NCBI RefSeq assembly: GCF_016862195.1
Contig: NZ_BOMM01000056.1
Location: 1 to 64,000, forward strand
Source: Paractinoplanes ferrugineus
GTDB taxonomy: Bacteria > Actinomycetota > Actinomycetes > Mycobacteriales > Micromonosporaceae
Direction: 5' to 3'
Length of the DNA: 64,000 nucleotides
A program made the position numbers and the translations under genes. A model generated the notes under the pieces. It was given only the letters and a program-made list of their open reading frames with translations. It searched no databases and was not told where the DNA came from. Below are positions 42,295 through 51,592 of this stretch, piece after piece. The number at the start of each line of letters is the position of its first letter. The first letter of the stretch is position 1.

Positions 42295-44283
42295 TCAGCT
42301 GGTGATGCCGAAGACGATTCGGCCCAGCGTGTCCTCGGTGCCCTTGAAGCCCTCGGACGGGATGAACTGGCTGTCGCCGAAGTCGACGTCGGCGTCGTCG
42401 GCGGTGCCGCCCACGCCGTCCGGGCCCACCCCGAACAGGGTGGCGAAGCCGGTGCCGCCGGCGTCCATCAGGTTCGGCTGGCTGTCCTGGTTGTCGGTGT
42501 GGTAGTCGCCGAAGAAGTGGCCCGCCTCGTGCGAGATCACGTTGGACAAGGCCTGGGAGACGAACTTGAGCCGGTCGCTCGCCGGCGTGAGGTACGTGTT
42601 CAGCGACGCCGCCGAGTCACCGGCCGGGGCGCTGAGCACGTCCAGCAGCACGAGCGCGGTCTCCTTGGTCTCGAAGTTGCCGGGGTCGATGCTCTGCGCG
42701 ATGCCGATGGTGTCGACGCCGCTCTCCTCGATCGTGCCGCCGACGATGATGCGGCTGACGTTGGCGCCGCCCCACGGGTCGTCGTCGTCCTTGCTGTTCT
42801 TGATCTTCAGCTTGAACTTCGGGTTGAGGCCACTGGCGACGAGGTCCTTCTTGAGGTTCTCGGTGACGCCGGCGGTGACCGCGTCGATGACCGCGTCCTC
42901 GTCCGCCCGGGTCAGGCCCCAGCTGGCCAGGAACGCCGCGAACGGGCTGAGGTCCCGGTTGCCGGAGCCGCCGAACACGCCGGTGTTGACCCGCTCGCCG
43001 TCGAAGTCCAGGAAGAGGGTCTGGTTGGGGGTCGCGCCCTGCAGCACCGGACGGTAGGCCTCGACGGTGATGTCGTACGCCCCGGAGCCGGCCCGCACGC
43101 CGACGTAGTGCCAGCCGGCCTTGGTGGCCACGTAGTCGGTGACCGCGTTGCCACCGGCGGGCAACGGCGAGGACATCGGGTAGATGGAGGACGCGTCCTG
43201 CGACGAGCCGTGCACCTCACGCGGCACGGTGTCGTAGACCGTGATGTAGGAGGGGCTGCCCTTGACGTACGCGCCGAGGACGTCGCCGGGCTTCAACTTC
43301 ACCGCGAAGAAGTCCTTGTCGACGCCGCCCGAGCTCAGGGTCAGGGTGTACGGGCCCTCGGTCGGCGGGGTCGGGTCACCGATGCCCCCACCGCTGGCCG
43401 AGTCGAACGGGTCGGCGGGCAGCCCACCGTACGCGGCGACGGCGAGGTAGAACGTGCCGCCGGTGGTCACGTCGTAGGTGATCTGGCTGTCCAGGCCGGT
43501 GAAGTCGTCGTTGACGGCGAGCAGTGTGCCGTCCGCCGCGAACAACTGGATGACCGTGTCGAGCGGCCCGGTCGGCGTGGCCGTGGTCAGCTTCAGCGTC
43601 TTCCCGGCGGGCGCGACGATCTTGTAGAAGTCGAAGTCGTTGCTGCCGTCGCCGGTCTGCCGCCCGTGCGGCCCGTCGCCGATCTGAGCGGTGACGGTCG
43701 CGCCGGTGCGGATGGTGCCGATCCCGGTGTCGCCGGCGAGCGGGATGGAACCGTCGTCCTCCGGGGCGGCCGGCACCGCCGGCGTGCTGACCACCTCGTT
43801 GTCGAGGCCGCCCAGCACCCGGATCTTGGAGTATTGCCCGGAGCCGGTGCCGAAGACGCTTATCCGCTGCGCGTTGACCGGGGTGTCGTTGCTGCCGTTC
43901 GTGCCGTCGATCTCGTCCTCGTCGACCACCACGGCCGGCGCGGCGGCGGCCTTGGCGGCGAGCGACGGGTTGGTGGCGGCGAGCGTCCTGGCCCGCTGGG
44001 CCGCCTTGGTGGCCGACTGCGCCTTGAGGTAGTTCGCCCAGCCCGCGTAATCGACCTTGGAGCGGTCGGCGACCTCGGCGAGGAACGGGTTGGGACCCTT
44101 CGGCCGGGTGCCGTACGGCGCTTTGGGAGCCACCCCGACGCCGGCGGCGAGTGACGCCTTGTCGGCCGGTGACAGACCATCGGACTTGAACGTGGGAGTG
44201 GTCGGGGCGGCCTGGGCGGCACCTGGCGTGATCAGTGCCAGGCCCAGCATTACCGCAGAGATGGTTGCGATGCTTCGTCGCAT
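42295..44283 (-). CDS. Secreted metzincin-type metalloprotease
   Basis: A 662-residue secreted protease. The signal peptide (1-25) is followed by a long pro-region. A pre-peptidase C-terminal (PPC)-like domain at about 200-300 includes TGPLDTVIQLFAADG. The zinc site is HEAGHFFGDYH at 585-595 (HExxHxxGxxH) and the Met-turn LMDAGG comes soon after, at about 605. This resembles the M10/M6-like metzincins that leave the zinc site near the C-terminus. Substrate unknown. The ATG at 44283 has AAGGGGG upstream. Confidence 0.85.
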   Translation of the reverse strand: MRRSIATISAVMLGLALITPGAAQAAPTTPTFKSDGLSPADKASLAAGVGVAPKAPYGTRPKGPNPFLAEVADRSKVDYAGWANYLKAQSATKAAQRARTLAATNPSLAAKAAAAPAVVVDEDEIDGTNGSNDTPVNAQRISVFGTGSGQYSKIRVLGGLDNEVVSTPAVPAAPEDDGSIPLAGDTGIGTIRTGATVTAQIGDGPHGRQTGDGSNDFDFYKIVAPAGKTLKLTTATPTGPLDTVIQLFAADGTLLAVNDDFTGLDSQITYDVTTGGTFYLAVAAYGGLPADPFDSASGGGIGDPTPPTEGPYTLTLSSGGVDKDFFAVKLKPGDVLGAYVKGSPSYITVYDTVPREVHGSSQDASSIYPMSSPLPAGGNAVTDYVATKAGWHYVGVRAGSGAYDITVEAYRPVLQGATPNQTLFLDFDGERVNTGVFGGSGNRDLSPFAAFLASWGLTRADEDAVIDAVTAGVTENLKKDLVASGLNPKFKLKIKNSKDDDDPWGGANVSRIIVGGTIEESGVDTIGIAQSIDPGNFETKETALVLLDVLSAPAGDSAASLNTYLTPASDRLKFVSQALSNVISHEAGHFFGDYHTDNQDSQPNLMDAGGTGFATLFGVGPDGVGGTADDADVDFGDSQFIPSEGFKGTEDTLGRIVFGITS

Positions 44284-44388
44284 TCGTCCCCCTTCAGCAC
44301 CTCCGAGGCCCCCGGCCACGGATGGCAAGGGCGACGTTACTGAAGGACAACCATCAATATCTAGAGTGGTAAATGCGTCGTTACAGAT

Positions 44389-45450
44389 CTATCGACCATC
44401 GGTCGACCGGCGCTGCTGCACCCCCTCCAGCGCGGCCACCGCGGCCCCCCGGGCACCCGCCATGTCAAGGTCCGCCACCAGCGCGAACGTGGCCGCCGCC
44501 GACTGCTCGTCGCGCAGCGCGGTGCTCTCCCGGATGGTGTTGAGGACCCACTGGCGGAATTTCGGCGCCGCCTCGACCACGCCCCCGCCGAGCAGGTAGG
44601 CGTGCGGGTCGGTGAAATTCGCGGCGATGGTGAAGAGCTTCCCGATCGCGCGCGCCTGCTGCCCGAACACCGCCAGCGCGAGTGGATCCTCGTTCTCGCC
44701 GTAACCCCGCAGCTTCTTCGCCGCCACGCTGATCGGCTCGGCGGCGAGCGGGTGGTCGGGGAATTTCGACAACCAGTACGGCAGGAGATTGTTCTTGATG
44801 CCGGTCAGCGACGCGATGCTCTCCACGTCGCCCTCGAAACCGCAGTTGCACAGCGGGATCGGCTGGTCGGGCTCGAGCACGCCGTGCAGCGGGATCTGCA
44901 CGTGACCGAGCTCGCCGGCCATCCCGGCCGCACCCGCGACGACCCGGCCGTTCTCCACCACCCCGCCGCCGAGGCCGGTGCCGACGATCGCGGCGACCGA
45001 CGAGCGGCGCATCGCGTCGGCCCCGAAGTGCTGGTGGTGGGCGTAGAGGGCGGCCGCGTTGGCGTCGTTGTTGTAGAACACCGGCAGGCCGATGCGGGCC
45101 TCGAGCGCGCCCCGGATGTCGAAGCCGTGCCACGACTTCTGGTTGAAGTTCGTCGCGCCCTTGGACGAGATCACCCCGGTCGCGCTGGCCGGGCCGGGCG
45201 TGTCCAGGCCGACCGCGCGCACCAGCGTCAGCGGGGTGCGGGTCAGCTCGAGGATATTGGTGAACGCCTCGGCCAGTTGCTCGACGGCCAGCTCGGGACC
45301 GTCGGTCACGAGGCTCGGATTCTCCACCAGGTGATCGACGAGATATTGCCCCGTCGCGTCGAGCACGGTGGCGTTGTTGCAGGTCCCGCCGTTGTCGAGA
45401 CCCACAACGACCCAGGAGGCGGGGGTGCGTACCGGTTCAGCCTGATCCAC
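44389..45450 (-). CDS. ROK-family sugar kinase
   Basis: A 353-residue ROK protein. The ATP-binding DNGGT near the N-terminus, GLDTPGP, FYNNDANAAALYAH (catalytic Asp) and GTGLGGGVVENG are present. GELGHVQIPLHG, then CNCGFEGDVESI forms the Cys-rich metal motif shared with glucokinases and NagK-type enzymes. No DNA-binding domain is seen, so it is a kinase, not a ROK repressor. Substrate uncertain. The GTG at 45450 lacks a clear ribosome site; a GTG about 70 bases upstream would add a poorly conserved 25-residue extension. Confidence 0.82.
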   Translation of the reverse strand: MDQAEPVRTPASWVVVGLDNGGTCNNATVLDATGQYLVDHLVENPSLVTDGPELAVEQLAEAFTNILELTRTPLTLVRAVGLDTPGPASATGVISSKGATNFNQKSWHGFDIRGALEARIGLPVFYNNDANAAALYAHHQHFGADAMRRSSVAAIVGTGLGGGVVENGRVVAGAAGMAGELGHVQIPLHGVLEPDQPIPLCNCGFEGDVESIASLTGIKNNLLPYWLSKFPDHPLAAEPISVAAKKLRGYGENEDPLALAVFGQQARAIGKLFTIAANFTDPHAYLLGGGVVEAAPKFRQWVLNTIRESTALRDEQSAAATFALVADLDMAGARGAAVAALEGVQQRRSTDGR

Positions 45451-45565
45451 AGAGCTGAGCGTACGTCCGGTTCCGCCCCGGGGCGACGGGTGCGCGCCGA
45501 TTGCGAATGGGTTAGTCACGGTTGCAGCCGCGACGGCCCCCGGCGTACGCGTCGAACGGTCTGGC

Positions 45566-47083
45566 ATGACGACCCGCCGCACGCTTCTCGCCGCCGCCGG
45601 AGCCACCACCGCGGTTGTCGCCGTCGGGGGCGGCGCCGCCGCGGCCGCACCCCCGAGCGCCGCACCCCAGAGCGCCGCACAGCTGGGCCTCGCCGCCGAC
45701 CCGATCGCGCACCTGCTGCGCCGCGCCACCTTCGGCCCGACCCCGGCCACCCTCGCCGAGGCCGCCCGGCTGGGCGTGGACGGCTGGCTGGACCGGCAGC
45801 TGGCCCCCGAGAAGATCAGCGACGCCGAGTGCGACGCCCTCGTCGCCCGCCTGCCGCTGGCCGGGGCGAGCATCGCCACCGTGCGCGCGAAGCTGCCGGT
45901 GCACTCCTACGAAGCGGTCAAGCAGCTCGGCCGGGCCGGCGTGGCCCGCGCCGCGTGGAGCAACCGGCAGCTGTTCGAGAGCATGGCCGCGTTCTGGGCC
46001 AACCACCTGCACGTGGCGGCGCCGTCGAGCGGCGGCTGGGACTCGCGCGCCGACTACGACGCCCAGGTGCTCCGCAAACACTCGTTCGGGAAGTTCGCCG
46101 AGCTGCTCAAGGCGTCGATGCGGCACCCGGCGATGCTCACCTACCTCGACAACCGCTCGTCGATCCGGACCCAGCCGAACGAGAACTACGCCCGCGAGCT
46201 GATGGAGCTGCACACGGTCGGCCTGATCTACACCGAGGACGACGTCAAGGCGGCCGCGCGCCTGCTCACCGGCCTGACCGTGGCCAAGGACGGCGGCTAC
46301 GCGTACGACCCGTCGAAGCACCTGGCCGGCGCGGTCGAGGTGCTCGGCTTCACCGACCCCAACGCCGCGGGCGACGCCGGACCGCTGGCCTTCGCCGACT
46401 ACCTCGCCCGCCACCCGGCCACCGCCCGCCGGATCGCCACCAAGCTCTGCGTCCGGTTCGTCGCCGACGACGCGCCGGCGAGCCTGGTCGCCCGGCTCGC
46501 CAAGATCTATCTGGACAACGACACCGCCGTCAAGCCGGTGCTGCGGGCCCTGTTCACCTCGCCGGAGTTCGCGGCGGCGACCGGGCAGAAGACCCGCACG
46601 CCGTTCGAGGACCTGATCGCGACGATCCGCACCCTGGGCCTCGGACCGGAGAAATCGGGCACCGGCGCACTCGACGCGCTCTACCACGCGCTCGTGGACA
46701 TCGGGCACGCCCCGTACCGCTGGGGCCCGCCGAACGGCTACCCGGACGTCGCCCCCGCCTGGGCCTCGCCGTCGGTGTTCCTGCTCAAGTGCAACTGGCA
46801 CCTGAACCTCGCCGCCGGCTGGTATCCCAGCACCCTGACCCGCCCCGCCGACCTGCGCAAAGCCCTGGTGCCGACACTGCCGGCGACCTACGGCGCGTTC
46901 CTCGACGCGCTCGCCGTCCGGCTGGTCGGCACGAAACTGCCCGCCACCCACACCGCCGCCGTGCTCAGCGTTGCCGGGAAGCTGCCGACCAGTCCTCTGA
47001 CCAGCTCCGACAAGTCCCTCGCGGGGAGCCTGCCCTATCTCGTGGCGCTCGTCCTCGACTCGCCGACGTTCCAGCTGAGGTGA
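45566..47083 (+). CDS. DUF1800 family Tat-exported protein
   Basis: A 505-residue DUF1800 protein with a Tat-like signal (MTTRRTLLAAAGATTAVVAV). Family blocks include HLLRRATFGPT, ANHLHVAAPS, RKHSFGKFAELLKASMRHPAMLTYLDN and NENYARELMELHTVG, and PPNGYPDVAPAW near the C-terminus. It is two bases ahead of the DUF1501 gene, the standard pairing of the two families. Exported, possibly redox- or sulfatase-related, but the function is not established. Confidence 0.87.
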   Translation: MTTRRTLLAAAGATTAVVAVGGGAAAAAPPSAAPQSAAQLGLAADPIAHLLRRATFGPTPATLAEAARLGVDGWLDRQLAPEKISDAECDALVARLPLAGASIATVRAKLPVHSYEAVKQLGRAGVARAAWSNRQLFESMAAFWANHLHVAAPSSGGWDSRADYDAQVLRKHSFGKFAELLKASMRHPAMLTYLDNRSSIRTQPNENYARELMELHTVGLIYTEDDVKAAARLLTGLTVAKDGGYAYDPSKHLAGAVEVLGFTDPNAAGDAGPLAFADYLARHPATARRIATKLCVRFVADDAPASLVARLAKIYLDNDTAVKPVLRALFTSPEFAAATGQKTRTPFEDLIATIRTLGLGPEKSGTGALDALYHALVDIGHAPYRWGPPNGYPDVAPAWASPSVFLLKCNWHLNLAAGWYPSTLTRPADLRKALVPTLPATYGAFLDALAVRLVGTKLPATHTAAVLSVAGKLPTSPLTSSDKSLAGSLPYLVALVLDSPTFQLR

Positions 47084-47085
47084 TC

Positions 47086-48318
47086 ATGAAGCTGCCCGGA
47101 TGCGCCGAACACGTGACCCTCAGCCGCCGCGGCCTGCTCGGCGCGGCGGCCCTGACCGGCCTCGCCGGCGCCGGCGTCTCGACCCAGCTGGCCTGGGCCG
47201 ACCCCGGCTACTCGGGCGACACCCTGGTCGTGCTCTCGCTGCACGGCGGCTTCGACGGCCTGTCCGCGATCGCCCCGATCGGCGACCCCGGCTACTACGC
47301 CGCGCGACCCACCATCGCACTGCCGAAGAGCCAGGTCATCGCGGGCGACGGCACCTTCGGGCTGCACCCGGCGCTCGCCCCGCTGCTGCCGCTGTGGAAG
47401 GCCGGCGACCTCGCCGCCGTGCACGCGGTCGGCCAGCCCAACCCGACCCGTTCGCACTTCGCCGCCATGGAGGCGATGGAGAACGCCGCGCCCGGCTCGT
47501 CGATCCGCAGCGGCTGGCTCGACCGGATGCTCGGCGGCACCGGAGCCACCGGTCCCCTCGCCGGCGCGTCGATCGGCGCGGCCATGCCCGCCCGCCTCCT
47601 CGCCGGCCCCGTACCGGCCGTCTCGATGGCCGCCATCGACAAGTTCAAGCTCGCCGGCGATTCGGCGAAGCGGCCGATGGCCGAGGCACTGCGCCGGATG
47701 TACGCGGACGCACCGGCCCCGCTGGCCGGCCCCGCCCTCGCCGCCGGCCGGACGCTGGCCGGCACCGCCTCGATCCCCGCGGCCGGCGGCACCGCCTACC
47801 CCGACACCGACCTGGGCGCCGCGCTGCGCGACGTGGCCCGCCTGATCAAGGCCAAGGTCGGCCTGGTCACGGCGGCCGTCGACAGCGGCGACTGGGACAT
47901 GCACGACTCGCTCGGCACCGCCGTCAAAGGTCAGCGGATGCACGACAACCTCACCGACCTGTCCCTCGCCCTGGCCGCGTTCGCCGCCGACCTCGGCCCG
48001 GCCGCGATGAACTCGGTGACCCTGCTGACGGTGAGCGAGTTCGGCCGGCGGGTCCGGGAGAACGCGTCCCGGGGCGCCGACCACGGCCACGGCAACGCGA
48101 TGCTGCTGCTGGGCGGCGGGATACGCGGCGGCAAGGTGTACGCGGACTGGCCCGGCCTGTCCCCCGCCGCGCTCGTCGCCGGCGACCTGGCCGCGACCAC
48201 CGACTACCGCTCGGTCATCGGCGAGATCCTGCAGAAGCGGTGCGGGTTCGGCACCCTTTCCGAGGTGTTCCCCGGGGTGAAACCGTCCGCGTTCGGGCTG
48301 GCCGCCGCCAGGACCTAG
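47086..48318 (+). CDS. DUF1501 family Tat-exported protein
   Basis: A 410-residue DUF1501 protein. A Tat signal (LSRRGLLGAAALTGLAGAG) precedes the alkaline-phosphatase-like core: VVLSLHGGFDGLSAI, GLHPALAPLLPLW, SHFAAMEAME (sulfatase-superfamily-type metal region), then TVSEFGRRVRENASRGADHGHGNAM. It follows DUF1800 by two bases. Sulfatase-like chemistry has been proposed for the family; nothing here proves a substrate. Confidence 0.87.
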   Translation: MKLPGCAEHVTLSRRGLLGAAALTGLAGAGVSTQLAWADPGYSGDTLVVLSLHGGFDGLSAIAPIGDPGYYAARPTIALPKSQVIAGDGTFGLHPALAPLLPLWKAGDLAAVHAVGQPNPTRSHFAAMEAMENAAPGSSIRSGWLDRMLGGTGATGPLAGASIGAAMPARLLAGPVPAVSMAAIDKFKLAGDSAKRPMAEALRRMYADAPAPLAGPALAAGRTLAGTASIPAAGGTAYPDTDLGAALRDVARLIKAKVGLVTAAVDSGDWDMHDSLGTAVKGQRMHDNLTDLSLALAAFAADLGPAAMNSVTLLTVSEFGRRVRENASRGADHGHGNAMLLLGGGIRGGKVYADWPGLSPAALVAGDLAATTDYRSVIGEILQKRCGFGTLSEVFPGVKPSAFGLAAART

Positions 48319-48329
48319 GCTGGCGGCTG

Positions 48330-49730
48330 ATGGAAAGCATGCTCGACACAGGTCAGGACGACGGGTTCACGTCACTGCGCAGGCCCGCCCGGCCCCGCGC
48401 CGAGCGGTACGAGCTGGGCCGGTCGCTGCGCGAGCGGGCGCACCGCGCCGACCTGGCGCACTGGACGCCGCCCGCCGACCGCCTCGACCCGGTGCGGCAG
48501 GTCATCACCCAGAACCAGGGCCGGCAGGAATGGCTGGTCCCGCTCCGGATCGGCCGGATGATCTCGTCGCCCTACGCGTTCCTGCGGGGCACCGCCAACA
48601 TCATGGCCGACGACTTCGCCCGGCTGCCCGCCACCGGCATCACCCCGGTCATCTGCGGCGACGCCCACCTCGGCAACTTCGGCTTCTACGCCTCCCCCGA
48701 GCGGGAACTGGTGTTCGACCTCAACGACTTCGACGAGGCCCACCCCGGCGCCTGGGAATGGGACCTGCGCCGGCTCGCGGTGAGTGTGTACGTCGCCGGC
48801 CGGCAGAACGGCTTCCGTGAGTCGCACTGCGGCGAGGCCGTCCAGCACTGCGTCGAGGAATACCGCGAACAGCTCGCCCAACTGGCCGAACGGCCACTGC
48901 TCGGGCGCAGCTTCGACCGCGTCGACGTGGACCGGCTCCGCTCCGCCGCGTCCCGCGCCAGCTTCCGCGAGGAGATCGAACGGGCGGCCCGCCGGGCCCG
49001 CCGCCGCACCAGCGACCGGGCGTTGCCGCGGTTCACCGAGCGGCGCGACGGCACGTACCGGATGGTCGAGGAACCGCCGGTGATCACCCGGCCGACCGAC
49101 GAGGAGCGCGAGGCCCTGGCCGAAGGGCTCGACGGCTACCTCAACACGCTCCCGCCGCACTGGGCGCGCATCCTCGCCGGCTACCGGGTCGTCGACATCG
49201 CCCACAAGGTGGTCGGGGTCGGCTCGGTCGGGCTGCGCGCCTATGTCGCCCTGTGTGAGGGCAGCAACCCCGACGACGTCGTGTTCCTGCAGCTCAAGCA
49301 GGCCCGGCGGTCGATCGTCGCACCGCACCAGCACGGCGAGGCGGCCTGGCACCGGCATCAGGGCCAGCGGGTGGTGGAATATCAACAGGCGCTGCAGACC
49401 GTGAGCGATCCGCTTCTCGGCTGGACCACGGTCGGCGAGCACCAGTACTACGTACGTCAGTTCCGTGACATGAAGGGTGCGATCGTTGTCGAGGACATCA
49501 GTGCCGGCGCTCTGGCCGACTACGCCGGGATCTGCGGGTTCCTGCTCGCCAAGTCGCACGCCCGCACCAGCGGGGCCTCGATGATCACCGGCTACATCGG
49601 CGGCAGCGACAAGCTGGCCGAGGCGCTGTGCCGCTTCGCTCGCGCGTACGCCGATCAGGTGGAACGTGATCACGCAGCCCTCGTCCACGCGGTCCGGCGG
49701 GGCGTCCTGGCGGCGGAGCCGGCGGCATGA
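48330..49730 (+). CDS. DUF2252 family (kinase-fold-like) protein
   Basis: A 466-residue DUF2252 protein. GDAHLGNFGFYASPE and LVFDLNDFDEAHPGAWEWD are the HxDxxxxN- and DFD-like motifs of aminoglycoside-phosphotransferase-type kinases, which the family is thought to resemble. LRRLAVSVYVA, RDMKGAIVVED and CGFLLAKSHARTSGA follow. Substrate unknown. The start is ATG at 48330; a second in-frame ATG 12 bases on is equally possible. The stop overlaps the PPOX gene as ATGA. Confidence 0.82.
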   Translation: MESMLDTGQDDGFTSLRRPARPRAERYELGRSLRERAHRADLAHWTPPADRLDPVRQVITQNQGRQEWLVPLRIGRMISSPYAFLRGTANIMADDFARLPATGITPVICGDAHLGNFGFYASPERELVFDLNDFDEAHPGAWEWDLRRLAVSVYVAGRQNGFRESHCGEAVQHCVEEYREQLAQLAERPLLGRSFDRVDVDRLRSAASRASFREEIERAARRARRRTSDRALPRFTERRDGTYRMVEEPPVITRPTDEEREALAEGLDGYLNTLPPHWARILAGYRVVDIAHKVVGVGSVGLRAYVALCEGSNPDDVVFLQLKQARRSIVAPHQHGEAAWHRHQGQRVVEYQQALQTVSDPLLGWTTVGEHQYYVRQFRDMKGAIVVEDISAGALADYAGICGFLLAKSHARTSGASMITGYIGGSDKLAEALCRFARAYADQVERDHAALVHAVRRGVLAAEPAA

Positions 49731-50125
49731 GCGGCGTCGTCGCGCTGGACAACGCCGCGCTGCTCGAGTTCTGGACCGAGCAGCATCTCTGCACGTTCAC
49801 CACCCTGCGCCGGGACGGCTCGCCGCACGTCGTGGCGGTCGGCGCCACACTGCTGGGCGACACCGCCCGGGTGATCTCGTCGGCCACCTCGGCGCATGTC
49901 CGGCACATCCGCAACGGACAGCAGCGGGTGGCGATCTGCCAGGTCGACGGCCCCCGGTGGGCGACCGTCGAGGGGCTCGCCACGGTGCACGACAGCCCCG
50001 AGAAGGTCGCGGAGGGCGAGAAGCTCTACGCCGCCCGCTACCGCGTCCCGCGGCCCAACCCGGCTCGTGTGGTCATCGAGATCAGCGTGACGAAGATCCT
50101 CGGCTCCGGCCCGTTCACCCGATAA
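49727..50125 (+). CDS. F420/FMN-dependent PPOX-class protein
   Basis: A 132-residue split-barrel flavin/F420-binding protein of the pyridoxamine-5'-phosphate-oxidase-like family (TIGR03618-like). Core: FTTLRRDGSPHVVAVGA, AHVRHIRNGQQRVAICQVDG and ARVVIEISVTKILGSG. Small size and actinobacterial setting suit F420 over FMN, but the cofactor cannot be proved. Translationally coupled to DUF2252 by ATGA overlap. Confidence 0.83.
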   Translation: MSGVVALDNAALLEFWTEQHLCTFTTLRRDGSPHVVAVGATLLGDTARVISSATSAHVRHIRNGQQRVAICQVDGPRWATVEGLATVHDSPEKVAEGEKLYAARYRVPRPNPARVVIEISVTKILGSGPFTR

Positions 50126-50134
50126 CGTCGACCC

Positions 50135-51082
50135 GTGAGCAGTTTCGAGGCCGATCCCGAGGTCGGTCCGGCGTGGCCGACGGAGCTTCTGGAAGGCGCG
50201 CCGGTCGCGCTGGGCGGACCGCGCGGCTTCGCCGTCACGCGGACCCTGCCCAACCGGCAACGGCGCATGGTGGGCGCGTGGTGCTTCCTTGACGCGTACG
50301 GGCCGCATGACCTCACCGGCGACGCGGGCATGCGGGTCGGGCCGCACCCGCACACCGGGCTGCAGACGGTGACGTGGCTGGTGGCGGGAGAGGTGCTGCA
50401 CCGCGACAGTCTCGGCAACACGCAGGAGATCCGGCCCGGCCAGCTCAACCTGATGACGGCCGGGCGGGGCATCTCGCACGCCGAGCAGACCCCGGTCGTG
50501 AACTCGGGCGTGCTCCACGGCGTACAGCTGTGGGTCGCTCTGCCGCACGCCGACCGCGACATGCCGGCGGCCTTCGCCCACCACGATGATCTGCCCGTCG
50601 TCACCGACGGCGGTCTGACCGCGACCGTCCTGATGGGCTCCCTGGCCGGTGCCGAGTCGCCGGCCCGCACCCACACGCCCCTGGTCGGCGCGGAGCTTGC
50701 GCTCGCTGCCGGGGCCTCCGCCCGGATCGAGCTGCGGCCGTCCTTCGAGTACGCGATTCTGGCCCTCGACGGTGCGGCCGATGTGGACGACGCGAGCCTC
50801 AAACCCGGACCGCTGCTCTACCTCGGATCGGGGCGCTCGTCGGTGCGGTTGTCGAGCGGCCCGTCGGCCCGGTTGCTGCTGCTCGGCGGCGAACCGTTCG
50901 AGGAACGCCTCGTCATGTGGTGGAACTTCGTCGGCCGGGAACACGACGAGATCGTGCAGATGCGCGCCGACTGGGCCTCGGGCACGCCGCGCTTCGGGGT
51001 GGTGCGCGGCTATGCCGGGCCGCCGTTGCCGGCCCCGCCGATGCCGATCACCCGGCTTGTCCCCCGTGCGAGGGTGCGCTGA
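50135..51082 (+). CDS. Pirin-family protein
   Basis: A 315-residue two-domain cupin of the pirin family. Iron ligands expected from human pirin (H56, H58, H101, E103) match His71 and His73 in GPHPHTGLQTVTW and His115 and Glu117 in GISHAEQ. Some bacterial pirins are quercetin dioxygenases, others regulators; neither is shown. GTG start ten bases after the PPOX gene. Confidence 0.88.
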   Translation: MSSFEADPEVGPAWPTELLEGAPVALGGPRGFAVTRTLPNRQRRMVGAWCFLDAYGPHDLTGDAGMRVGPHPHTGLQTVTWLVAGEVLHRDSLGNTQEIRPGQLNLMTAGRGISHAEQTPVVNSGVLHGVQLWVALPHADRDMPAAFAHHDDLPVVTDGGLTATVLMGSLAGAESPARTHTPLVGAELALAAGASARIELRPSFEYAILALDGAADVDDASLKPGPLLYLGSGRSSVRLSSGPSARLLLLGGEPFEERLVMWWNFVGREHDEIVQMRADWASGTPRFGVVRGYAGPPLPAPPMPITRLVPRARVR

Positions 51083-51163
51083 CGCCGGCGCTTGACGGCA
51101 CCCGACGGCGGGCGCATCGTCGAGTGTGACGGCCGTCCTCCATCGCCGTCGTGGAGACTCGAC

Positions 51164-51592
51164 TTGAGCGTCTGGGACGTTGCGAAGCTCGTGCTGATCA
51201 TCGCCACGCCAACTCTGCTCGGCGCGGCACTTCTGTACGCACCGAAGTGGTGGGAGGCCGCCTCCGCCTACCGCCAGGCGCGGCGCCCGCCCGACTCCGA
51301 GCCGTCCGGGCCGCCGATCGAACGGCTCGCCGCCGACCTGCGCCGCCTGCTCCGGCTGCACGCCTCGCTGACCGCTTCCGCCCACATCGCCATGCGAGCC
51401 CACCGACTGTGGTCGGTCGAGGCGGCGATCGCCGTGCGAGCCGTCGAGACCGCCCGCGCCCTCGACGTGCCGCACCCGCCCACCACCGACCCGGGGGATC
51501 TGCACCGCGACCAGATCGCCGCGCTGCTGCACCGCCTGTCAGCGGCCGGGCTGGTCCTGCCCGCCCACTTCACGTCGGACGGACGGCTTTGA
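51164..51592 (+). CDS. Small membrane protein, 3' end at an IS junction
   Basis: A 142-residue hypothetical protein with one N-terminal membrane helix (VAKLVLIIATPTLLGAALLY) and a long helical cytoplasmic tail with no motif I recognise. The TTG at 51164 is chosen from GGAG seven bases upstream; a longer TTG start at 51092 gives a low-complexity extension. Its final codons and TGA (51590-51592) lie at the right end of the IS605-type element, where the insertion probably replaced the original 3' end. Confidence 0.65.
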   Translation: MSVWDVAKLVLIIATPTLLGAALLYAPKWWEAASAYRQARRPPDSEPSGPPIERLAADLRRLLRLHASLTASAHIAMRAHRLWSVEAAIAVRAVETARALDVPHPPTTDPGDLHRDQIAALLHRLSAAGLVLPAHFTSDGRL

